In this document: positions 55,222 through 64,000 of the stretch, one piece after another | How positions within the stretch are numbered: the stretch's first letter is position 1 | Layout of the letters: each line of letters opens with the position of its first letter | From: Kingdonia uniflora | Lineage: Eukaryota > Streptophyta > Magnoliopsida > Ranunculales > Circaeasteraceae | DNA length: 64,000 nucleotides | Assembly: GCA_014058105.1 (NCBI GenBank) | Contig: JACGCM010000658.1 | Span: 310,001-374,000, forward strand | Direction: 5' to 3' | The notes under the pieces: generated by a model | Seen by the model: only the letters and a program-made list of their open reading frames with translations | Database searches by the model: none | What the model was told of the DNA's origin: nothing | Program-made: the position numbers and the translations under genes

Positions 55222-57372
55222 GATGACTCACACTTATACGCAATCGTGTTTTCACAGCTTTTACACAAGAAATAAAATCAGAAGCTCTCTATTTTTTTTT
55301 CTTCTCCTACTTATAGAAGTACTAGCGTCACTTCCAAAACTCTCAAATTTTAAAAAAATATTTAAATCCATTTTTCACAACAGTAACAAACAGCATTCGC
55401 AACAATAGAGGATCCATTCAAGCTTTATTCTCGTTTCAATTTCTTTGCCAATTATTCAAATCTATTACATACATTCATACCACCCCTATTTACATTTACT
55501 TTATTTACCTCACATATAATTATACCTAAAACACCCCTGATGTCCCGATGACCACATCCGATCAGTTGGCCTCCAGCAATCCGTACATCTTCCAGTTCGA
55601 TCTCCTTTTTTGCAATCAATCTCACAACATCTTTTCAAGCTGCAGGATCTACCATTATTTCCCGAAACAACTCCTCATAGAAACGACGTTCATACTCCCA
55701 TTACCTACTCATCTAATCTAAACCTTTAAGTTGAACCTCCCTCACTGGCAGTTCAATATCATAGTCTAACAAACCAAAAATCCGCTCCCACACTTTAGCT
55801 ATTTTTATCGCCAAGCGCCCCTCAACGGCATCACAAATTCTCTCAGATCGAGTCCAAACCATGTCTATCCTTTCCCACCTGTTCAAAGTTTATTTTCCCC
55901 TATTTTATACAGTTTTTTAGACTACTGCAGATCCCCCATAGTTCGTGGTATTATACTTTTCTTTTATAACAGAAAACCCTTGTATCTTAAAAAAAATTAT
56001 TTAAATATATCTCTCCCTATCAACCTCTGTCAATTCGACCTATTCCATATCGAGTTATTCTTTCCGAATCCAATTTTTTGAGATGACCTCTCTGAGCTTG
56101 TGTTCCCCTTCCTAAAACTTCTATAATTTTTTCTCTCCCTTAAATATCAGCCCCCAGGTCAAACATCATATATTACACAAATTTCATATTACAGCTCAAT
56201 TATTATAACGAGGTTGTATGTTATATTCTTATACATAACATTCCAACTATATTCATAAATCTTTGAATAATTCATAGCTCGATTTCTAGAGTTATTTTGT
56301 ACATATATCAACACAGAGTTTTGATAACAAATTTTATTCAGCTCGAATATAAATTACAGGTACTTAGATAACAAGTCTTTCAAGAACTCCAACATAAGAT
56401 AACAAGTCTTTCAAGTACTCTAACATCAGGGACTCCAAGATATCAAATCCTTCAGTTTATTCAACTTCAGTGATGTTTTACCCCAAGAATCCTCTGATGC
56501 AAAACAGGCATTGAAAGTTACCATGGGTCCTTCTTTTACACAATCTTACTCTAACCAAAAACTCGATTTGGATGAAGTCTGGGCATTAAAGAAATGAACT
56601 CCGTGCTTGAGCCCACTCTTCAAACATAAGGTCTTCTCTGTGCCAAGAGACAATGGAAGTGTTGAAGCATATTTCTATTATCCGTCTTCCTCCTCCATTA
56701 CCATCGCCGCCTCTTCTATAACCACCACTTTCGTAGAGTTGGTAGAGATGAAGAGGGCTCAGCCTTAGAATCCTGACCTACACAAGACATCGGGGTAACT
56801 GCCTTGCAGTTATTCCAAACCCCGTATCTGCCTCCCCAACCTTGTCTTCCGCAAGGATACGGAGACAAACTCAATGTTGCTCTCCTATCACGATAATGTG
56901 GTAAAATCTCCACATACAGTAAAAATCTTTCTCAGGAACGGGAACGGGAGTAGGCATCTCCAAGGACTAGTCACCAAAATATTTCAACTTCAACTTCTGC
57001 ATCTCAATAGCAATTATTCCTTCAAGAAAAATCTTCGGGTCTTCACCATCGTTAAAACTTTTAGAGAATTTGGCAACAAACAAGCGTATTTTGCCACAAA
57101 CCTCGGTACAAATACTATTTATATAACCCTATATTTAATGTGTAGGTATGTTTTCCCAAGCATTATCATTCAATATAGATGAAACTCTCAAAACCCTAAA
57201 AGACGCATACTTCAGTATTCCTATCATCATTTAATGCAAAACGTCCCCCCATAATACACACATTTTCTACACAGTCAAATCCACATCATTTCTTTCTTTA
57301 TTTTCAAACTTCAAACCCGTATATCCATATATCTACATATTCTTTCTTAACCAAAGCCACTCGTGACTTCAG
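55222..57372. other. Region between antisense-gene promoter and PPT of element C
   Basis: No confident gene. The minus strand at 56640-56913 has Gly/Arg-rich sequence ('RQGWGGRYGVWNNCK') in the place of the B 31290-31730 and E 17000-17440 stretches. A 26-bp direct repeat ('AAGATAACAAGTCTTTCAAG' type) lies at 56350-56425. Confidence 0.35.
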
Positions 57373-57387
57373 TTGCAAGGGGGCGAT
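57373..57387 (+). other. Polypurine tract of element C
   Basis: TTGCAAGGGGGCGAT directly before TGTAGGGGC of the 3' LTR. Confidence 0.8.
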
Positions 57388-57619
57388 TGTAGGGGCATAC
57401 CCTTTAATCTAGCCCCAAATCGAGCTGTCTCCAGTTTGAATTACCTCCATGTCTAACCTGCACATTCTACACACGACTTCAGCAGTCAGTATTGCCACCT
57501 ACTCCATAAACTAATGAAGAATGTGGGCCGAGCTCAAACAAAAAAACTTGAACAAGTTAAAGATACTTGTCTCTCACGAACTTAACAATTACTCAGTCAA
57601 ACGCCACTAACCACATTGT
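57388..57619 (+). repeat. Truncated 3' LTR of element C
   Basis: Matches the first 232 or so bases of the 5' LTR at 29303-29540 up to 'CACTAACCACATTGT', then similarity ends abruptly. TATA box, R and U5 are missing, marking a deletion or rearrangement junction. Confidence 0.85.
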
Positions 57620-60600
57620 GATACATGCATGTACTACAATGTTGGGATCTTGTGCGAACTTGAGCTTATGTGAACAAACAAATATACGATACGAAAAAAG
57701 AATACAAAATCTTATCTGAAAAATGCATTCCACAGTTATCTTTTCCAATAAAAACTGTAAAGATGTAACCTGAATCCAACATGAATGAAGCTAGAAATTT
57801 ACTATTTCAGCATCGTATATTAACACAAATCATACCACCATGTACTGCAACGATTCAAAAATTAAGTCTGCTTCTGCATAGCTATCGATGTTGAAACAGT
57901 AACATTAAGAATAAAAATATTATCTGTCTATGGTTCTGGTCTTCCTTGTTGCTAGCTCAAGTTAGCCCAGTTCCTAGAACTCCTTGTAGCTTGGCCAAGT
58001 GCTTCTTACCAGAAAGATGATTGATCATGTCTGGTCCACTGTAATAAATATTACAATTGTGATACTATAATGAAGCTTGTTTCTTACTTCCAACATTTTT
58101 CGATGCACCTATGGGTTGGTCTGCTTGTTTGGACTTAGAAACATGTCCACCTTTTCTTTTAGCTGCCATTATATTTGCTTTGATCTCTGCTTCCATTTCT
58201 AAGTGTTTCTTCCCTCTAAGGTGTCCCTTCAAACTTACCTCACTAGAAGTACTCACTTAACAAAGAGTACAAGTCTATTCCCTTTGGGTTGTCACTAAAG
58301 CTGGGGAATTGGGATACCGAGGGCATTTTGTTACCAAGACTTTACTCTCCAGCTTAGCAGGGTGTGATCGGCTCTCAGCCAAAGGAAGATTAGTTTGTGT
58401 GCACATAATGGCCTGTAACAAAGTGCAAAAGTATAAATATATCAACCAGACAAGGCTTTTTAATTCGCTTATTCTGAGCAGAGAGAGACTTGGAAACCCA
58501 TCTTAGGAATTTGTTAATGGTTATCTATGTAATACTGAAAATGTTGACAATGTTTTTAAAGACTTGGGATACACCTAGAGAAAGGCTTGCACCTTTTACC
58601 ACCTTCTGATTAAGGCATACAATTCATATATTAAACCATCTCTAAAGTTCCCATTCTCATTATATGATTATGGATAATCATGATAGTAGTCATAATGTGA
58701 TCTACAACTTAACAAAGGACATCATTACGATATCGATAAGGGAAGAATAACATACCGTCTTTGATCCTAATGTGTGCTCCTCTGTATCATTTTTTTTAGA
58801 TATCTTTATTTTTGGTTGCCATCCTATTTGCTTTAATCTCCTCCTGTTTCTTCTTATGTTTCTTCCCTCAAAGGTGGTCACTTAAAATTTCATTGCTAGA
58901 ATTTTTTCTTGACAAATAGCACAACTCCACTCCTTCAGGAATTTTTCTAAAATCGAGGAGCCAGGTGCCGCATTGCGTTTTGATGTCATGGCTTTGTTCT
59001 CACCTGTTTCATTTGGAAGAAAGCTAACTTTGCTTTTGGCTGCCATTTTTTCTTCTTTGAGCTCCTCCTGTTTCTCTCTACGCTTCTTCCCCCTTAAAGT
59101 GGTCTTTAAAATTTTCATTGTTGGAAGTTGTTATTGAGCAAATAGTGCAAGTCCACTCCTTTTTGGTACTCTCTAAAACCAGTGAACCAGGAGATACTTT
59201 GGATTGTGCAGCCATGACTTTGTTATCCTCTATAGCAGTGATTTCTCTTATCTGGTTCTGAGGAAAATTAGTTTATGTGCACATTACCTGCAACATAGGC
59301 AAGATATATGTTAATAACTCATAACTAGGAGATTTCCCTATCATCTAAATATTTCTTGATTTGAGAGGGGCCGACCTGACCTTGATTATTCATTATTTTT
59401 GGTGGTATCACTTTCTTCTAGTTCTGAAGCAATACACAATATCTGAAGATTTAAGAGGGTTACATCATGAGATTTGCTTTAGGCCAAGAATTACTTAAAA
59501 GGCCACAGGCCTTCAAGAAAAGGCCTTTATTTATACAAAGGCTTATATCCCAATCATGGTGGTGTTCAAAAGTATTAAGCCTTAAGAGTCATATCGCCTT
59601 ACTAACACCTTTCTCTTAAGGCCAATGCCTCTAGGGAAGGCGTTGTAGCTATTTTTTTCATATAACTATTCAATCATATACATTACTACTTGTTGTTTTA
59701 TGGTTAAAAAAATTCAGGTGGCAGATAATTAACATAATGGAGCTTAGTAAGTTAAAGTTACAACAATCAGGGACCTTTGAGCGACATAATCAATGTAAGC
59801 TTAAGCTAAATTGTAGAAGATAAGTAACATGGTTCAATATTTTGAGTAAAAAATATGGCAGAATATGAACACCAAATATCGGTATCGAACAAGTCCTTTA
59901 GGCGATAACATACAAGGTACACATAGTAAAAGCTTAGCTCAGTCGAGCCAACACAATTTATTCAAACTATGGTCAGAAGTGTATATTTATATTGCAAAGC
60001 ACCACCTGCAGCGCGAACCACGTATGCAAATGAATGTGGGTACCGCCCCAACCACATGGGCCTCCAGGGTTGACTTAAGTTAAAGTGATTTCTTCATTAA
60101 CAAGCTATTACAGTAGTTAAGTTTTATTGGTATCTAGTTTTAACCTCTATAATCTTGTTTACATACCTTTTAATTTTAGAAACCATCTCTAGAAATCCTA
60201 ATAGCTCTACTATTGTAGAACTCCTTAATACCTACTTTAGAAATAGAGTAGTCTTTTTGTGAATTATTATCAATCAATTAATGGAACGATGTCCTTCTAG
60301 AAAACACAGAAATTCTACTCCTGTCTTATGTTCTTGACCTTAATTCTTAAAAAAGAAGACATATCCCAATAGCTATATATCATTATATTGGTCGTCTTGC
60401 TTTTATTGTACCTACATTATGAAACTCTTGCTAATCAACAAAATGCTTCGAAACTCAAAAATGCCAGGTAAACATTAAGTACATTATAGCGATGAAATTA
60501 TACCTTTTCGGTGATGAGCTTATCCAATACTTCAGATCCATTCTCTTTAACATATCTATCAACCACAAGTAGGAAATCATCTGAACTACCAAGAAGAAAA

Positions 60601-61252
60601 GTCCTTTTTGGGATATTGAACCAAGTACTGCAAGTTTACGGGTTCACATGAAAGAAGGGCCTAATGAAGGTTTCATAGACATAAACAACCCCGTTTAAGC
60701 GAGGAGCCACCAAACAAAAGGTAACCACCAGCTTCATCTCAAGCTAAAATTGTATCCCTCTATTCAAACACAAGTCAAATTACCAAAACATCAAAATAAA
60801 CTTAAAGTCTTTTCGTGGAAGACAAGCTGGTAATACTACATTAAAACATGGATTCTAACTAGGTAAATCCAAGATTAACAAAAATTTCACGACATGTCGC
60901 AATGGTCCAATGTAGCAGTTGTCCCCATAATAAACTAAACAAAAATTACCATTTGAAGAGTGGCTCAGATATATATTCAAAGAGCATTGCCATAGCTAGA
61001 AAAACCTAAAATGTGAGCCAATTTCTATTGTCATCATTCAAGTTACCCTCAATTGCTCGAATAGAAGCCCATCTGTTATGAACGAAAACCATCTTTGCAA
61101 TGAGAATGTCAAAATAAAAAAATAATATTATGTGAAACAGTTGCATAAAATTAATTTTTGACACTATACAAACAAAACAAAAAATTAACACAAAACTAGG
61201 AGGAGATTTTGGTATAAACCTAAGAATCCAAATCATAATTAACTTACCTTGA

Positions 61253-61345
61253 GAAGCCCTTGAATCCAAATTAGATCTTCAAATCTTTAAATTTAGAATT
61301 TTTTCCCAAATTAAAGTCCAAAGAGAGAGAGAGAGGGAGAGATTC
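61253..61345 (-). other. Leader exon and CT microsatellite of the HVA22-like pseudogene
   Basis: Minus strand CTCTCTCTCTCTCTTTGG (61320-61345), then '..GGATTCAAGGGCTTCTCAAG' and donor GTAAGT at about 61253. Pyrimidine-rich leaders of this kind are common downstream of plant promoters. No ATG opens a frame here, so this may be untranslated exon 1. Confidence 0.5.
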
Positions 61346-61485
61346 AATCACCTTAATACTTAATTTCTACATAAATAGTACAAAGAATTTCAATATGCAA
61401 TTGAGTTCAATTGAAAATAATTGGGAATCTTGGGATCGATCGTCTTAGGAAATTAAAAATTGGGACACCTCGGGGGAGGGAACTT

Positions 61486-61493
61486 ATTTATAA
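61486..61493 (-). promoter_or_regulatory. TATA box of the HVA22-like pseudogene
   Basis: Minus strand TTTATAAATAAG; spacing to the pyrimidine-rich leader and the GTAAGT donor is right for a plant promoter. By context only. Confidence 0.5.
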
Positions 61494-61653
61494 ATAAAAG
61501 AGAAAACATGAGGCGCAAGGGAATAAAATAATAAAAATAATAATAAAGGGAATATTGCCATGGACTTAAACTAAATTTTCTACGGATTTACTCCGTGCTA
61601 ATGATATTACAAAAGAAGTCTGTCGTATACTACAAAAGAGGCTGTGGCAAAAT

Positions 61654-61671
61654 TGCTATTTTGGTGTAGTG
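61654..61671. mobile_element. Right terminus of a CACTA transposon
   Basis: TGCTATTTTGGTGTAGTG; its reverse complement CACTACACCAAAATAGCA is a typical CACTA terminal repeat. A small inverted repeat ACGGA-TTTAC-TCCGT lies 60-90 bases inside (about 61579-61593). No left terminus of this family was found, so the extent is unknown; it may enclose the HVA22-like pseudogene. Confidence 0.55.
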
Positions 61672-63169
61672 TAACCTGAAATTAAAGACATGAATCAGGT
61701 TAAAATTTACCTCTACAAAATATAGAAAAGCCACACAAGCATAATACTGATGGACCTCTATACTGTCAGAATGATGAAAAAAAATTGATTGCTATCAGAC
61801 TTAAGACAATATTAATGAGTAAAGTTCAATTCCAAAGACATCAAAGCATTAAGTACCTAAAGTTTAGGAAAAGCCTAAAGAGAAGTATGGCGAGTACAAA
61901 ATAAACCTGATAAACTCTCTATGTTGCAAGATAATACTTTCGCTCATGCAATAATAATGTGGCCATTATGAGTAATCTGCTATTAATACTACAAAAAGTT
62001 ATGGGATAAAAATGATAAGTAGGGAATAGCCCAAGCATTACCAAGATGTATACAGTATAGGAAATAAAAGTACTAATAATCACTTAAAGATCTATAGTAA
62101 AGCTATTAAAGATTCTTGTTTGGTTTATTGTTAACTAGGTGAAGGTCCACAAAGATAGAAGTAATCATGGGAGTGAATTTCTTTGTTTGCAACATCAGCT
62201 TATGTTTAGTTATTCCTTTCCTTGTGTGCAATATTCTTACATTTCAAATTCTCTATTCTACAAGCACCTTCTCATAGGTCCGACTATCATAATTATGTAA
62301 AGGATGTTTACTAGAATAGAGATAGTTACAACCACAATATATATGTTGACCTCATAAAAGTCTACAGTAAGCAAGTCTTCTCTAATGAACTGAACAAAGT
62401 AAAGGTAGTTCATCAAATCGAACATTATTTACCTCTAAAGATTGAAGCATGTTATGAATGCACTTAATTATAAGCCACTATGAGAACAACGTATATTTGT
62501 AATCACACAATATTAAAAATAAAATATGAAAATAAACTTTGATAGTCTATAATTCAGGGTTATAGAATTAAGAATTCTCTATAACTACTATTAGGCATAT
62601 CTATGCTATGGTACACAGTTGTAATTTTTGGTTTATGGGCTTCAAGCATATCTTAAAATGTACTATGAGAGTGAAAATAGTTACCTTTAACTTAATGCAT
62701 TTAGTAGATTTATCTCTGAGTTGTTCACAAGACCATCAATCTAAAGGTCCAAAGAAATTTTCCCTTTGATTATAATAAGGGAGGAAAGATTAATCCCAGC
62801 CCCTAAACACATACAGAACCAAGAAGCTAGTTAACCAAGATAAACATGTCATAAACAAGTTGAATGTAATATGAAAAATATACTAAGTTCCTTAGAGGCC
62901 CCTAAAATGACATCTCTACCGCCCAATAAACATTTATGGAGAGTAAGTGAAAGTTTCGCAGACAACTCAAAGCCACCTCAACCCTATAACAATTACAAAA
63001 ATGAAGTGGAGAAATAATAAATATAAAAAATCTTATGATAAGGAGTAACTTATTAAGATAAACAAGTAATAGGTGTTGTAAAAAGAGCCGAAATAGTCCT
63101 TGGAAAAGTCTGAGTCTATGACAGTCCAAAGTTAAAAAAAAATTAAAAGAGGTGAAGATAAAGAGTGAC
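61672..63169. other. AT-rich region without recognised genes
   Basis: No supported feature. A minus-strand segment near 62990-62885 preceded by an AG could be an exon ('LTLHKCLLGGRDVILGA'), but it matches nothing I recognise. Confidence 0.4.
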
Positions 63170-63273
63170 CTTTAGAGCAATAAGATTATCATGATTATTG
63201 TTTACATGAGCTTTAAATACTTGAGCAAATCCGCCCTGGCTTGAGCAACTTTTGACCTGGTACATCTTGCCAC
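63170..63273 (-). pseudogene. Protein-kinase exon, BUB1-like (ATP-binding loop)
   Basis: Minus strand between acceptor TTTTTTAAG and donor GTCACT: 'GKMYQVKSCSSQGGFAQVF', then 'KAHVNNN' and 'LIALK'. This is the glycine-rich loop with the beta-3 Lys (ALK) spaced as in plant BUB1 spindle-checkpoint kinases ('QGGFAQVFKA'). The first loop Gly is Ser. Flanking exons are not clear; 63590-63505 ('PSGKNPLSSMHNYSMNKIV') may be the preceding one. One exon alone cannot show whether the gene is intact. Confidence 0.45.
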
Positions 63274-64000
63274 CTTAAAAAATCACATAGAAGAAAATTG
63301 CATGGAAAAAATAGTTTATTCTCCATACATAGAAAAAACCACATTGCTTCCATTGTAGAAATTAAGTGCTGAACAAAAAACCCCAAGCAAAATAAGATCA
63401 TTTTTAGTGGGGAATTTCTAAAAGTCTAATTAATTATATCTAAAATTTTGTCATACTTAAATGCATTGGTAGCAGGCTAAAAGAAAAAAATTACCTATCT
63501 TAACAATCTTATTCATTGAGTAATTGTGCATAGAAGACAGTGGATTTTTTCCTGAAGGGTATGAAGTGCAAGTGTGTATGGAGGTCTAGACATAATATTT
63601 CCAGTTCAATCACAAAGTCTCTAGAAGGGTATACTATGCATTTAGAAAATCCTGCATTTTGATATTTATGGTCTCAATCCTATTAACGTATCTTGATGGA
63701 GCAATTGGATTGGGATTACCGATGTATATAATGTTGCCCATGCTAGACTTTTTTGTGGTGTTAGGCAATCAAATTTGACATGTTTTATCTAAACTATACT
63801 CAACGATAACTTTACTGCCCAAAAGATATACCCAATACTAGTCCATCATTATCAAAAATGGAAAAACAAGCAAACCTCATAAGAAGTTTAACTCAAACTC
63901 AATGAATTGCATATAAGCTTGTACAAGTGAAATAGGATAGTTTCTATCTTTTAATAACTCATATCAACATATATACCTTCATCACTTGATATCATCAACT
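63274..64000. other. AT-rich region, possible upstream exon of the kinase gene
   Basis: Minus strand 63590-63505 is open ('SYPSGKNPLSSMHNYSMN') and followed by GTAATT. Apart from this nothing is recognised. Confidence 0.3.

Larger units (their letters stand above)
29303..57619 (+). mobile_element. Element C: Tat-lineage retrotransposon with nested insertions
   Basis: Plus-strand element bounded by a 612-bp 5' LTR and a 232-bp truncated 3' LTR that are clearly homologous (both begin TGTAGGGGC and share the 'CCACCTA(T/C)TCCA' region). Gag is split by element B, integrase by the CACTA insertion. An antisense gene and PPT are in the usual place. It lies inside the protease of element D. Confidence 0.9.
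57957..61493 (-). pseudogene. HVA22-like protein with C-terminal U1-type zinc fingers, pseudogene
   Basis: HVA22/TB2-DP1 family proteins shape the tubular endoplasmic reticulum. Predicted exons: 61091-60950 ('WASIRAIEGNLNDDN', 'AMAMLFEYI'), 60737-60504 ('LVAPRLNGVVYVYETFIRP', 'SSDDFLLVVDRYVKENGSE'), 59257-58756 and about 58400-57957 with zinc fingers. The fingers follow the W.C..C-x12-H-x5-H plan: 'KEWTCTIC', 'KEWSCAICQE', 'VSTSSEVSLKGHLRGKKH', 'DMINHLSGKKHLAKL'. Splice sites: donors GTAATT 60949, GTATAA 60503, GTATGT 58755; acceptors AG before each exon. Nonsense codons occur in exon 2 (after 'NWLTF'), exon 3 (after 'HVNP'), beside the third CxxC and before the fourth finger, plus frameshifts in fingers 1-2. 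It is therefore a pseudogene, though the splice structure remains. HVA22 proteins with such fingers are known in plants. Confidence 0.75.

Noticed and set aside
57620..57700. Left terminus of the CACTA element near 57635 (GTACTACAATG)
   Set aside because: It lacks the CACTACACCAAAA end and no TAA duplication fits.
61006..61269. 87-codon minus-strand open stretch as one protein
   Set aside because: It is an intron read through between a leader exon and the HVA22 exon; only the last third is coding.
48618..61671. Pairing of the CACTA ends at 48618 and 61671 as one large transposon
   Set aside because: The terminal sequences differ beyond CACTACA, flanks differ (ATG versus TAA), and the integrase frame resumes at 51380.

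Overview
The window is plant nuclear DNA and almost all of it is a nest of decayed Ty3/gypsy LTR retrotransposons. Pol fragments in order protease, reverse transcriptase, RNase H, a second (archaeal-type) RNase H and integrase without chromodomain place them in the Tat lineage. The clade and the spliced gene relics (exocyst EXO84, HVA22, a BUB1-like kinase exon) indicate a flowering plant; I cannot name the species. No intact cellular gene, tRNA or rRNA gene was seen.

Layout. Element A (minus strand, 1 to about 8770) runs off the left edge: antisense gene, tandem repeats, pol, gag, PBS and right-hand LTR. It sits in the integrase of element E (plus strand, about 8771-18484), of which the pol 3' end, tandem repeats, antisense gene, PPT and 3' LTR are present. 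E abuts the LTR of element D (minus strand, 18485-29302): LTR remnant, antisense gene (split by a 1.2-kb Mutator-like DNA element) and pol up to protease. D is cut at its protease by element C (plus strand, 29303-57619), which has a full 5' LTR and a truncated 3' LTR. Element B (minus strand, 30455-43992) lies within C's gag with two LTRs and a 5-bp target duplication (AGAAC). A CACTA-type insertion carrying an intronless EXO84 fragment (48618-51376) lies in C's integrase. From 57620 on there is non-LTR sequence: a minus-strand HVA22-like pseudogene with C-terminal U1-type zinc fingers, one CACTA terminus and a BUB1-like kinase exon.

Most notable is a second gene in all five retrotransposons, placed between pol and the 3' LTR and encoded on the strand opposite to gag-pol. 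In B, C, D and E it has a TATA box of its own; in B and D this is followed by a purine-rich leader and a leader intron. Its product has an N-terminal domain with a 'YGL.+PL' block, a short intron after it, basic nuclear-localisation-like clusters, long coiled coils and, in B-E, a conserved C-terminal module. Antisense additional ORFs are known from Tat elements such as Grande; the spliced, self-promoted organisation conserved over several divergent copies is the main candidate for something under-described.

All coding parts are interrupted by stops or frameshifts, so the elements look non-autonomous now. Inferred order of events: D first, then E and C into D, then A into E, B and the CACTA element into C, then a deletion at about 57619 that removed the distal C LTR and the 5' half of D.
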